From assembly GCA_029255685.2 (NCBI GenBank), contig CM055319.2, forward strand, positions 29,793,568 through 29,857,567: a DNA stretch of 64,000 nucleotides, given 5' to 3'. A program made the position numbers and the translations under genes. Shown in pieces: positions 12,338 through 23,389 of this stretch (positions are counted from its first letter, which is position 1; each line of letters begins with the position of its first letter). Below the pieces are notes generated by a model, which was not told the origin of the DNA, did no database searches, and saw nothing but the letters and a program-made list of their open reading frames with translations. The DNA is from Silene conica. Taxonomy: Eukaryota > Streptophyta > Magnoliopsida > Caryophyllales > Caryophyllaceae.

Positions 12338-12890
12338 TGTAACACCCCAAGAGTTTGAGAGGAAAGTTGTCCCACATTGGTAGAATGTGAGGCTTGTGAT
12401 ATGTTTATAATAACTTCCACCCACCACTTAGTAACAAGGCTTTGTGCTTTTGGGCTTAAGTGAGGACAAATAATGGGCCCAAAAGTGTGCACCAATCTTA
12501 TTGGGTTTGTGTTACGACGGTGGTGGGTCGGAGTGTTACAAATGGTATCAGAGCGACCATGCGACCGTGTGGTGAGCCTGTGGTCTGGAGTATCCAGGTC
12601 ACACACCTAGCGGGGGTGGATTCTGGCCCTGGTTGTGGTCAAGTTTGAGGCACAACGAGGACGTTGTGTTCTTTAAGTGGGGGAGTTTGTAACACCCCAA
12701 GAGTTTGAGAGGAAAGTTGTCCCACATTGGTAGAATGTGAGGCTTGTGATATGTTTATAATAACTTCCACCCAACACTTAGTAACAAGGCTTTGTGCTTT
12801 TGGGCTTAAGTGAGGATAAATAATGGGCCCAAAAGTGTGCACCAATCTTATTGGGTTTGTGTTACGACGGTGGTGGGCCGGGTTGTTACA
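12338..12890. mobile_element. TRIM-2, structurally whole terminal-repeat retrotransposon in miniature
   Basis: A 553-bp element flanked by GTTTG at 12333-12337 and 12891-12895. LTRs of 203 bp lie at 12338-12540 and 12688-12890 (TGTAACACC to TGTTACA). The primer site TGGTATCAGAGC is at 12543-12554 and the purine tract AAGTGGGGGAGTT is at 12675-12687. It is non-coding. The LTRs differ at about 5 of 203 positions by eye. It sits in the 3' non-coding region of Copia-3, whose sequence resumes in register after 12895. Confidence 0.93.
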
Positions 12891-13121
12891 GTTTGACTTA
12901 TGGTTTATTGAACCCACCATCAATCGACGTCACAAAATAATTGCCAGAGTTATCACCTCGTGTAGGCGATTACGGACTAAAACAAATATAATGTAATTCA
13001 GTTTACTTTTGTGGTGTTCAATGTTGTCAGTACAATGCACATGAAAAAAATACATAAAACAAAATCGATGGTGTTATAAATAGTATATGAAATAGATACA
13101 ATATCCAATTCACAAAAAGTA

Positions 13122-13637
13122 CTAATACAACTCAGGAACACGTTTAATTCCCATTGAAATAACGTGCTCTTCATGTTTATCATGTCTTAATGGTTTAGTG
13201 AGAGGATCTGCGATGTTGTCATCTGTTGCAATCTTGTCTATCACTATCTCCTTTTGCTCCACGTAGTCTCGAATGAGGTGAGCTTTCTGCAGTACATGTC
13301 TAGATTTGGTGCTAGACTTAGGCTCCTTAGCCTGGAAGATGGCACCTCTATTATCGCAATAGATGGTGATCGGGTCGTTCGAACTAGGAACTACAATGAG
13401 TCCTTGTAAGAACTGACGCATCCATATAGCTTCCTTTGCAGCTTGCGAAGCGGCATAGTACTCGGACTCAGTAGTAGAATCTGCAATAACACTCTGCTTG
13501 GAGCTTTTCCAACTGACAGCAGCGCCATTAAGAGTAAAAACGAATCCAGACTGAGATTTCGAGTCATCTCGGTCCGTTTGGAAGCTAGCATCTGCGTAAC
13601 GGTTTGCGCAAAGCTCAGTGCCTCCACCATAAGTCAA
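13122..13637 (-). pseudogene. pol: Copia-3 RNase H region
   Basis: The 171-residue frame contains the copia RNase H landmarks [20 protein letters not shown], the [11 protein letters not shown] acidic motif, YCDNRGAI and the C-terminal [11 protein letters not shown]. It is the end of the copia polyprotein and would remove RNA from the RNA/DNA hybrid. It is one piece of a broken pol, and the stop marks the natural end of the polyprotein. Confidence 0.85.
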
Positions 13638-13732
13638 TACTCAATCTTTAGTCCTCCGTAGGTACTTAAGAATGTTTTTCATAGCCATCTAGTGTGGTTC
13701 ACCTGGATTGCCTTGGTACCGACTCGTCATAC

Positions 13733-14116
13733 TCAAGCATATGCCACGTCTGGACGTGTGCATATCATGGCAGACATGATCGATCCTATAGCTGACGCAT
13801 AAGGAATGCGACTCATGCGCTCGACCTCTTCCGGTGTCTTAGGTGCCTGAGTTTTACGCAAATGCACCCCCGAGATCATCGGAAGTAACCCCTTTTTGGA
13901 GTTGGCCATGCTGAATCTATCAAGAATCTTATCTATATAAGACTCCTGACTCAGTGATAACATCCGTCGTGATCTATCTCTATAGATACGGATCCCCAAT
14001 ATACATTGTGCCTCACCCAGATCTTTCATCTGGAAATGGTTCTTTAACCATACATTAGCCGAAGATAAGAGAGGGATGTCATTTCCGATCAAGAGTATAT
14101 CGTCGACATACAACAC
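13733..14116 (-). pseudogene. pol: Copia-3 reverse transcriptase fragment
   Basis: It starts at the catalytic YVDD box (LYVDDILLIGND) and continues through the conserved FQMKDLGEAQCILGIRI, SQESYIDKILDRF and GSIMSAMICTRPDVAYA blocks typical of copia RT and the RT/RNase H connector. Earlier RT motifs lie upstream (about 14120-14640) in other frames. Part of a fossil pol. Confidence 0.85.
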
Positions 14117-14594
14117 CAGAAAAACGATCTTACTCCCACTCGACTTGATATATAAGCATGGTTCTTCGACTGATCGAATAAAACCATTCTTTTTTTATCA
14201 CTTAGTCGAAGCGATGATTCCAACTCCTAGATGCTTGCTTAAGTCCATAAATGGAACGCTTAAGCTTGAACACTTTCTTAGGATTTTTAGAATCTATGAA
14301 ACCTTCGGGTTGTACCATGTACAAGTCCTCCTCTAAATAACCGTTTAAGAAGGCAGTTTTCACATCCATTTGTCATATTTCGTAGTCATGAAATGCAGCA
14401 ATCGCTAAGATAATCTGAATGGAACGCAGAATGACTACTGGTGCAAAAATCTCATCACAGTGCAACCCTTGCACTTGAGTGAAACCTTTTGCCACTAGTC
14501 GTGCCTTATAGGTGTCTGGTTGTCCCTCGATGGAGCGCTTTATCTTATAAAGCCATTTGCACTGAAGAGGTTGTACCTTATAAGGAAAATCAAC

Positions 14595-15730
14595 CTACTC
14601 CCATACGTCATTCTCATACATGGAGTCCATTTCGGATTGCATGGCATTAAGCCATAGCTTTGAGTCGGAACAGGTCATGACACCTTTATAGGTCACGGGT
14701 TCGTTACTCTCTAAGAGAAAAACGGCAACTCCGTCAAGTTCCTCGATCATACCAATATATCTATCTAGAGGAATGGAGTGTCTACCCGACCTTCTGGGTT
14801 CCTCAGGAATACTGACCGCAACAGAAGATGAAGGAACGGTTTCCTCCATTGGTTGCTCAGTATTAGTTGGTTCTTGAATCTCCGACAGATCGAAGGTTCT
14901 ATTACTTGTCTTATTCTCGAGAAATTCTTTCTCTAAGAACTTCGCACTAGCCGCAACAAAAACGCGGTGTTCGGTAGGCGAATAGAAGTAATGACCAAAC
15001 ATTCCCTTTGGATAACCAATAAAGTATGTCTTGACCGATCGCGGGCCGAGCTTATCCTCGTGTCTCCACTTGACATAAGCCTCGCAGCCCCTAAACCCGA
15101 ATAAAGGACAAGTTAGGGACGATTCCCTTCCATATCTCATATGGAGTCTTGTCAACAGCTTTAGAGGGACTTCGGTTAAGTATAAGAGCAGCTGATAATA
15201 GAGCAAAGCCCCATAATGAATCCGGCACAACTGTGTGACTCATCATGGATCGAACCATATCTAATAGTGTTCGATTTCTCCGTTCGGACACACCATTTAA
15301 TTGTGGTGTTCCAGGTGGAGTTAACTGTCGTACTATACCACAGTCTTTAAGGTGTTGATCAAACTCATGCGAAAGATATTCACCACCACGATCTGATCAT
15401 AGTGCTTTAATCTTTCTATCCAGTTGGTTTTCAACCTTCGCCTGGAATTCCTTGAACTTTTCAAAGGATTCACTTTTATGCTTCATTAAGTAGACATATC
15501 CGTATCTACTTAAATCGTCCGTGAAAGTGATGAAATATCTACAGCGTCTCGTGCGGTGATTGACATAGGTCCACATACATCTGTATGTACGACGCCTAAT
15601 AGGTCAGCAGCGCACATTCCAACACCTTTGAAGGAAATACGAGTCATTTTGCATATGAGACATGATTCACATGTGCCAAATGATTCATAATCAAATGGAG
15701 ATATAGCGCCATTCTGTATTAGCTACTTTA
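14595..15730 (-). pseudogene. pol: Copia-3 integrase region
   Basis: Frames here contain NRTLLDMVRSMMSHTVVPDSLWG (15270-15200), TPYEIWKG, the integrase C-terminal blocks RGCEAYVKWRHEDKLGPRS and CIFIGYP-like YFIGYPKGMFGHYFYSP, and the linker RRSGRHSIPLDRYIGMIEE before RT. These are landmarks of the copia integrase core end and its C-terminal region. The region is split between frames (fossil). Confidence 0.8.
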
Positions 15731-16095
15731 CACGTTTCTCATTTATATGTCCCATACGACAGTGCCGTAGATATGTTTGATCTTTGTCACCAACCTTTAG
15801 TTTCTTATTATTCATGTGTAATATTTCAGTTGATTGATCTAAGACATATATAACATTCATGGAAACCGCTTTACCATAAACCATTCCATTTAAAGAGAAA
15901 ATACAGCTATTATCCTTTATTAAGAATGAAAATCCGTCTTTATCGAGTATGGAAACTGAAATAATGTTCTTAGATAAACTGGGTACATAATAATAGTTAT
16001 ACAGATATAACTAGTATCCGTTCGGTAGCTGGATCACATATGTTCCCATGGAAGCAGCAGCAACTTTTGCTCCATTCCCGACTCGCAGGTCCACA

Positions 16096-17085
16096 TCACC
16101 CTTTGCGAGAGGTGTGATGTTTTTTTAAGCCCTGCAAATGATTACACAGATGAGAACCACAACCGGTATCAAGTACCCAAGTTCCGAAACTTGCATGGTT
16201 AATCTCAATCATATGAATATAAGATGACATACCAACAGGAGTGACGCGGCCTGCTTTTATGTCCTCACGGTACACTGGACAGTTCCGCCTCCAATGCCCA
16301 GTCTTGTGGCAATGGTGACACTCAATGTTACCGTCTTTGCTCTTTGTCTTGCCTTGTGAGCTACTTATCTCACCAGGCCCACTCTTAAATCCGGCCCTTT
16401 TGAATTTAGGAGGCTTAGCTACTGTTAGCTCTGTTTGAGCTTTTCCCTTACCCTTTCCCTTATTTGCAATTATGAGAACGTCTTGCTTCATGCTCCCACT
16501 CAAATTAAGATCCTTCTCGGTCTGTACGAGAAGGGAGTGTTGCTCATGAGGACTTTTCTTCATGTCATTCATGTAATAGTTTGCCCTGAATAAGGAAAAA
16601 CCATCATGAAGTGAATGAAGCATTCGATCAATGATTATGTTCTCACTGATGTTGCAGTTCAGGGACTCCAATTTCTCGACATTCTCAATCATATTGAGAA
16701 TGTGTGGGCTAACTGGTTGGCCCTTTTGGAGTTTTGCATCGAAGAAGCGACATGTGTGCTCATATGAAACGATTCTCGGTGCTTTTGAGAATTCGTTTGT
16801 GAGCGTGGTGAAAATCCTATTTGCACCATGGGAAATGAAGCGTCTTTGCAAATTGGGTTCCATTGCAAAAATGAGTACGTTCTTTATCGCACCCGCTTCC
16901 ATAACGAAATCACTATAAGCTTCTGATATGTTAGCTCTAGCAGTGGGGCATGGGTTAGGTGGTAAAGGCTCAGTTAAATACTTGAGCTTACCATCAGCTA
17001 CAGCTGCATTCCGTAATGCAGCCTCCCAGTCCGCAAAGTTGGACCCATAATTTTTCAGTCGCGTGGACTGATTCATGTGGTCCAT
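16096..17085 (-). CDS. gag: Copia-3 gag with start of protease (329 aa)
   Basis: Residues 1-220 are a copia gag (GSNFADWEAALRNAA, RIVSYEHTCRFFD, SPHILNMIENVEKLE). A basic linker follows, then a canonical CCHC zinc knuckle CHHCHKTGHWRRNC near residue 258, and the aspartic-protease motif VLDTGCGSH near residue 305. The shared words GSNF.DWEA and SPH.L show kinship with the two TR-GAG gags, but Copia-3 is clearly a different subfamily. Its product would coat the RNA and start polyprotein cleavage. The remaining protease and pol lie in other frames. Confidence 0.85.
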   Translation of the reverse strand: MDHMNQSTRLKNYGSNFADWEAALRNAAVADGKLKYLTEPLPPNPCPTARANISEAYSDFVMEAGAIKNVLIFAMEPNLQRRFISHGANRIFTTLTNEFSKAPRIVSYEHTCRFFDAKLQKGQPVSPHILNMIENVEKLESLNCNISENIIIDRMLHSLHDGFSLFRANYYMNDMKKSPHEQHSLLVQTEKDLNLSGSMKQDVLIIANKGKGKGKAQTELTVAKPPKFKRAGFKSGPGEISSSQGKTKSKDGNIECHHCHKTGHWRRNCPVYREDIKAGRVTPVGMSSYIHMIEINHASFGTWVLDTGCGSHLCNHLQGLKKHHTSRKG

Positions 17086-19321
17086 GAAAGCCTTAAGCCA
17101 GGATTATTTTCTTAGTGTGGCACTAGGCATAGGGGCATCATTATGACCAGGCATAGTATTTGCAGTATTATTGTTTTGTTTAGGTGAATTCTACACTGTA
17201 AAGAAGAAATTAAAACATAATAAGCATACCATCGTTTTGTAAATAGTCTAGCAAAAACAGTTTAGTGCGAGGACTTTAGCATTTATATAATTGATCTTCC
17301 TCAAGAACTATATAAACGATCCCAAGACTCAATTTCAGTAAATTGATAAGCCAACCTCTTGGCTAATTCTACATTTAGAATTCTTGGTCGATAAATTTCT
17401 GTAAATTCTATCTTTAGTCCACCATAACCACAGGATCGTACGAGGGTCATGATGTTGAGCTAAAATAAGTCAACAGCTACTACTTACCCAACGTAGAAGG
17501 GGTCATATGGAGAGTAAGGTCTTATATGCCTGGCGACGAAGAAGGGATTCATAGTAATTTGACTTATAAAAGACTAATCTCAATTTTAGGTTATAGAGGA
17601 AGATCCCATCATCTTTAATTTTAATTCATTTAAGTGAACAAATATCTAGCATGCGAGAATGAATAAACTAAGGTGATGGCTTTAAGGGGAAAACGTGTGA
17701 CATCTTTATGTCGACATAGACTAGCATACATACTATATGAGTCAATTTTCATGCAATTCAGGTGGTTTGGTTTAGGGGGAAAAATGATGCAAAACAAACT
17801 TGTGAATGAAAAACAAAACGGAAATAAAGCAAGTCCTAGTGTGGCCTATCCTACCAAAAAGAACAAAAATACAACTTGGAATCCATTCAACAATGGACCC
17901 TGGAAGCTTGTCTTGTCTTGATGTTCCTTCTTGGTGATGTAGTGGGAGTGAGCAATCCGATCTCCGTCTTGGTCTTCTTATTTACATTTGAAAAATTACA
18001 TAATAAAATGCTATTATTACATTCTAATTCCCAAAAACGTAAAAAAAAAAATATTACACAAGGGAGATTCGAGAACTCAAAAATACATCACAAATTATGC
18101 TTCCTTCATTACGAAAACATAATTTACTAAGGCCACACTAAGTATTACAAAATACAACTGATTGCAAAATTGTAAATAAAACCATTCATTCATTCAACAA
18201 TATAATATATATAATGCATCATACTAATTAAATTAATCTTTCAAGACATAATTCCGTAATTATGTAGAGTAATTTAACCAAACCACCATATATTGATTAA
18301 AATTATGTGATAATTCCGTACTTATTCTCATAATTTAATCAAACAAACATATTCATATTATCGTATAATATGATTAATCCAACATTATTTTAAACCGTTT
18401 TAAAATAATTTAGGTATCAAAAAAGAAAAACAGCCCATAAGATTTTAGAGATAGCCGAGACAAAAGAAGAAAAAAAAGGAGAGCAAAAACAACACAAAAA
18501 AGCTTTCCAGCGGTTTGAAAAACACACAAGCGTCGCAAAACCCAGAAAAGCGCTGATAATAAAATGTCAAACACAAGAAAGCAAGCTGGAAACTGATTTC
18601 TGGCGCTTCTAATAGCGCTGAAAACTGAGCCAAGAACTAGGCGACGCTTTAAAAGTGCTGCCCACGAAGACTGACGCTTAAAAATTCACAAAGCGTCGCA
18701 AATTTCCAGGAGAACGTGCGGTAAAACAAAATTAAAACGACACTTTTAAAACGTCACAAAACAGGACGACGCTTTTCAAAAACGTTAGAAATCCATAAAA
18801 GGAATACATAAGCGCTAGGAATCCAGAAAAGCGTCGAGAAGAAAACGTCGCAATCCCAGAAAATAGTAAAACCACGCCTAACAGCCTGATTTTTGAAATT
18901 TTTTTTTTTTTTTTAATTTTTAAAACTCATGAACTTGAATAACTAATGTCGGGTTGCTAAATACGAGATCGATAACCTTCAAAATTCTAATCTTTATTAG
19001 ATATAGTTGTAATCTTAATCATTCAAATTAACCTTTTAAGACGAATATCAAGATTATAGTGGAATCGATTTATTTAGCAAATTATATTTCCTTTCACGTT
19101 TTAATTCAATCCTTATTAAATTAAAATATCTATAAATTTATTATTTTGTTATTTTAACTGTTTAAGACAACAACAATAAATCAAATAGGAAAACGACGAA
19201 CAAAATTGTCTCGGCTAAAATTAAAATAAACGGCCAATTTTTTTTTTCTTTCAATTTTCTCAAAACGTTTATGAAAATCATACAAAAATAAAATTTGTAA
19301 GCCATAGGCTCTGATACCACT
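17086..19321 (-). other. Copia-3 5' leader with a cluster of GCGTCG/AGCGCT motifs
   Basis: Non-coding leader between primer site (19319-19308) and gag. From about 18500 to 18865 the words AAGCGTCG, GACGCTT, AGCGCT and ACGTCGC recur about twenty times in both orientations at irregular spacing, unlike the AT-rich DNA on both sides. A T-run lies at 18898-18914. Nothing else is recognised. Confidence 0.65.
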
Positions 19322-20835
19322 TGTGGGAAAATATCTGTATATAATCCCAATTCTTTATATGCAGGATTATAACAAATTTATAATATATGATTTATAGTCA
19401 TAAACGAAGTACAAGATACAAAGATTGGGATCAAGAATTAACCTTCTGTCCTTGCAAAGGCCTAAGATCAGATATCAAAACAGACATCCTCCTAATCGTT
19501 GCACCCAAGATGTTCCAAGAAATACCCCTTCTAGAGCTAAAAACTGCAAAAATTACCTTTAATTTTGTGTAAGATGAAAGCTAGAGAGAGAGAGGGAGTA
19601 TGTATGTCGTGTGACTCGTCCCCTTTAAGTGCAGAGTGAATGTCTTATTTATAGCTGCACACAACCTTGCTATTAGACATCAACTAGGATTCCCCAAATC
19701 AGTATTTGGTTCTACCTACAGCACTTCATAACAACTGAACAACTTAATAATTGCTCAGACCGAAATTCTATCTTTATAGAATCGGTTATATCTCTCTTGT
19801 GTAATGTTTTATCTTATAAATATCTTATATTTGTAATCCACTAATTAAATATAACCTTTTATATTTATTTATATCATTTTAATCTTTATTAAATAATTTC
19901 ATTACACATAATTAAATATAACATTTTATATTTAATTACGAATTAACATTTTAATTCGTCTTAGCTAATATTATTTAATCAGTATTAAATAATTATGTCA
20001 TCATTACATTGACTAACTGTTTAGTCATATAGGGTATCAATATGATTACATTTTCATCTAATCATATCTCTCAGATTCCATCCTTTAGGTGTGACTCTTA
20101 GGGACCAGTTGATTACCGCCATCTGTATGACAATAACGTCAAACTTTCTAGCAAGCCAACCGTTATTGATAAACGTGAATCAACTGGCTAAAATACAAAG
20201 CATACCCTGTGTTCCTTTAAGAGATTTATACGTGTTGTCGCACTAACTGTTGAGGACACTATTAGCTCCAACAGGTTCTACCTACATCACTTCATAACAA
20301 CTGAACAACTTAATAATTGCTCAGACAGAAATTCTATCTTTTTAGAATCGGTTATATCTCTCTTGTGTAATGTTTTATCTTATAAATATCTTATATTTAT
20401 AATCCACTAATTAAATATAACCTTTTATATTTAATTGAATCATTTAATCTTTATTAAATAATTTCATTACACATAATTAAATATAACATTTTATATTTAA
20501 TTACGAATTAACATTTTAACTCGTCTTAGCTAATATTATTTAATCAGTATTAAATAATTATGTTATCATTACATTGACTAACCGTTTAGTCATATAGGGT
20601 ATCAATATGATTACATTTTCATCTAATCATATCTCTCAGATTCCATCCTTTAGGAGTGACTCTTAGGGACCAGTTGATTACCGCCATCTGTATGACAATA
20701 ACGTCAAGCTTTCTAGCAAGCCAACCGTTATTGATAAACGTGAATCAACTGGCTAAAATACAAAGTATACCCTGTGTTCTTTTAAGAGATTTATACGTGT
20801 TGTCGCACTAACTGTTGAGGACACTAGCTCCAACA
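19322..20835 (-). repeat. LTR of Copia-3 (5' in element sense) with internal tandem duplication
   Basis: Starts TGTGGGAAAA at 19322. The segment 19708-20273 is repeated directly at 20274-20835, both ending CTCCAACA, and only the outer end abuts the target duplication GCTCA. The duplicates differ at a modest number of positions, so the doubling is not brand new. Confidence 0.88.
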
Positions 20836-20840
20836 GCTCA

Positions 20841-21454
20841 ACTATTATGTTCAGTGTCAGTAACTATATCAATTGACTCCATTTCAGCATTCAATTAAAT
20901 TTCAAACTTACAAATCTTAGTCATTCTACTTTAATGTTCCAAATATTCTACGGAAAATAGTAGAATTATTAAGATGTAATCAAAGATGAATCACAAACTC
21001 ACAAAAAGTATCATAAATTCAGACTTCCTACTTCCTTAAAGAACAAGCATAATTGAATCGCTCAATCTGAATAGATATAAAATCGAATGCTCTAACCCTA
21101 AAACTTAATAATTGAAACTTAATTTAATGTTCTAACCCTAACCAGAATTGAATCGCTCAATTTGAACAGATATAAAATCGAAATTTGACGACAAACGAAA
21201 TCAAATCTTCAAAATTCTGATGAGTTTCAATGACTTAAGAAAAAAATTGAAAGAAAAAAGCATACTTGATTGCGAACTGAAAGTTGACGAACTACGACGA
21301 AGTGATTGTGGGTCACGATTGATATCTCGGCGAAAACATGGTGGTTGTCGGCGATAACTTGGTGACGGTTGTGACCGTCGTTGAAGAAAATGGGAACGGT
21401 TGCTGCTGATAGGCTAATTTAATATAACGAAGTGATGGTATGAATGAAAATGTA
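20841..21454 (-). other. CACTA-1 DNA: probable promoter/5' UTR side of the unrecognised gene
   Basis: Non-coding. It lies upstream, in the minus sense, of the exon-like blocks at 10785-10064 once the copia insertion is disregarded. A 30-40 bp stretch GGAACGGTTGCTGCTGATAG near 21391 recurs at 21480. No clear TATA box could be assigned. Confidence 0.35.
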
Positions 21455-21544
21455 CTCCGTATCATTTTAGAAGAAAAAGGGAACGGTTGCTGTTGATAGG
21501 CTAATTTAAATTGGGCCTTAGTTGAGATTAGAGTTAATACGGAG
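21455..21544. mobile_element. Very short Stowaway-like element
   Basis: A 90-bp segment begins CTCCGTAT and ends ATACGGAG, a perfect 8-bp inverted terminus, with TA on each side (21453-21454, 21545-21546). Stowaway MITEs of the Tc1/mariner group have TA duplications and CTCC-type ends. It is much shorter than usual, and a chance palindrome is possible. Confidence 0.45.
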
Positions 21545-21625
21545 TACAGGTAATGTTTTTATCAATATATTCTTCCTAGTTGAGATTAATAATTGTAATT
21601 AATTTATTTTATTTAATTATGAATA

Positions 21626-21812
21626 GAGAACGGTCAAATTAAAGATGCGTTTTCTATTTTTTTATAAAAAGCTCTAAAAATATAACCGTTCTCTATTGTA
21701 CAAGTATAGAAAACACCTAAGTCGGATAAGCGTTTTTTCCCCTCATAGAGAACGCTCATTTAACTTTACTGTTCTCTATTAAGTGTTATCTAATGTCATA
21801 TTTGTAGTAGTG
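21626..21812. repeat. Right subterminal repeats and tip of CACTA-1
   Basis: ATAGAGAAC and its inverse occur about five times before the tip TTTGTAGTAGTG at 21801-21812. The adjoining bases TTT (21813-21815) would be one copy of the 3-bp target duplication; its partner lies outside the window. Confidence 0.82.
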
Positions 21813-21815
21813 TTT

Positions 21816-22656
21816 CTCTCCCACCCGACCGAGCCCTGTATTCATTTTAGACTCAGAAATGAGTCGTATGCCTGGACCTTAGCTAGGTTTGGACAGGTTT
21901 TGGGGCTGGCAAGTGACGGACACCTGAGACCACCTAGGAACTTGGTTCCTGAGATGTGGGAGGCCCTTTCACACGTACCTTTCTCTAGCCGAAGGGTCAC
22001 CCACGTTCACAGTCCTGTAGTTCGTATCTTCCTCCGTTTGCTAGGAGAGTCTATCTTTGCGCGTCCTGAGCCAAACAACATTCGTAACATTGAGTTGCCC
22101 ATTGTCGCGGGGTACCTGAACATTGACTGCGGTACCCCTTTTGTCCTTAACATAGCCTACCTCGTGGCTACCCATCTAGGCGATATAGGTCGCAGAGTCA
22201 CTGACGCTATCGTAGGCAGCGGGCTTGTCACCAGGATTTACCGATACATTTTTGAGACTTTGCCTGGTGGTGAGCCTGTCACCGACGATAGATACATTTG
22301 TATAGCTTCCATGGTCCAGTTGACCTGGTTTGCTCATGCTGGCCTCCAGACTTGGAGGATTGCTGGGTCACCCGCAGTAGTCCTCCCCTCTGACTCTTTA
22401 CCTGCACTCATCCCTCTCACCACTACTGAGGGGCCTAGACAAGACCCACCCTCCTACCGCATCTCTTTCACTCCTTCTTCTTCAAAGAGGAAATGCACCT
22501 CACCTGAGAGAGACGTCGGAGACACTTCACGTCCCCGACCTTCACCTTCATCACAACCATCACCATCCTCTCAGCCGACCACCTCTCATACCACTACACA
22601 CACCACCACCATTCCTACACCTACACCTACACCTACACCTACACCTACACCTACAC
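21816..22656 (+). pseudogene. Athila-like retrotransposon ORF fragment
   Basis: A frame of about 280 residues enters from the CACTA-1 border and runs to the family-G border. It contains HFRLRNESYAWTLARFGQVL, resembling the FRL...LTL..F..ALGL pattern of plant Athila-type (Ty3/gypsy) ORF1 and plant-transposon domain proteins. A Pro/Ser/Thr-rich tail ends in a (CCTACA)n run giving a PTPTPT repeat. Both ends are cut by other elements, so it is a fossil fragment. The family call rests on pattern memory. Confidence 0.5.
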
Positions 22657-23194
22657 TGTAAAACCCCTCGCGAAAGCGGAAATATAAAACATACAAAGTA
22701 CTAAAAATGCAGCGTAATTTAAACTTTTTAAACATAAACATCATGCGAGGTGAATTAAAACTGAAACAGAAACTGAAACTGATATAAACAAAATAGATAA
22801 GTATAACAGTTCTAAGTACGGAAAAGCAAATATATACAAAGCCTGGGATGGAACATCCCTACAGGCACCAAAAGATAACAAATGTATCAAACTAGAGTCT
22901 AGCTACTCGAAAGTGTAAGTCATATGATGACAAGTGGACCATCACTCGCTAGCTCTCATCCAACCCTGTCCAACCTGCATGTACCTACATACATGGAAAC
23001 ATGTACGCCACAATCAGTGGGGAGTGACTAGATTTCTTCTAGCCACCTTTTGTAACGACACGTAACAAGCAATACAAACAGAACACTCCAACATATATAA
23101 ACATGTGAAGTATATCAATATCTCAATAACTGATCACCAACTATCATGCAATCATTAATGCACGGCTCTCAACCAACTTCGGAAACTATTTGGA

Positions 23195-23246
23195 AGGAGA
23201 GCCGGTTTCCCTACCGGTTGCCCGGTCGGGGGGGGGGGGTCTTTCA
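23195..23246. repeat. GC-rich boundary repeat of the stem-loop array
   Basis: GAGAGCCGGTTTCCCTACCG followed by a CCGG-rich palindromic stretch and a G run. It is repeated at 24071-24115, and the same pair brackets the array in the other copy (44464-44511 and 45286-45330). Confidence 0.8.
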
Positions 23247-23389
23247 GTCCAAAGCATTTACCAAACTGACTAAAGAGTCATCCAATGCCTTGGATGAACA
23301 ATAACAAAATCAAGTATCATACTGATTAACATCAACATTTATCTCATAAACATCAACTTCTATATTTGACACTATACCAACTCTAGGCA

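Larger units (their letters stand above)
10791..20835 (-). mobile_element. Ty1/copia retrotransposon (Copia-3), broken
   Basis: Flanked by GCTCA at 10786-10790 and 20836-20840. The left LTR starts TGTGGGAAAA at 10791 and ends at 11780; the right LTR starts at 19322 and ends CTCCAACA at 20835. In the minus sense the order is primer site (19319-19308), gag plus protease motif (17085-16096), integrase region, reverse transcriptase, RNase H (ending 13122), polypurine tract (11790-11781) and 3' LTR. The gag-PR-INT-RT-RH order defines Ty1/copia. It is a fossil: pol is spread over several disconnected frames, about five or more breaks. Two TRIM elements lie inside it. Confidence 0.9.
1..21812. mobile_element. 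CACTA (En/Spm) DNA transposon 1, right part, with nested insertions
   Basis: The right tip is seen at 21801-21812 as TTTGTAGTAGTG, the inverse of the CACTACTACAAA tip known for plant CACTA elements. Just inside it (21626-21790) the short motif ATAGAGAAC or its inverse GTTCTCTAT recurs about five times. The same motif recurs at 25-125, so positions 1-130 are taken as the opposite subterminal region, with the left tip lying a few bases outside the window. The element's own DNA is 1-1360, 9992-10790 and 20836-21812, about 3.1 kb. The rest is a TR-GAG element and a copia element, each bounded by its own 5-bp target duplication. No TNP2 or TNPA-like protein is seen, so this is probably a non-autonomous derivative. 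Confidence 0.8.
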
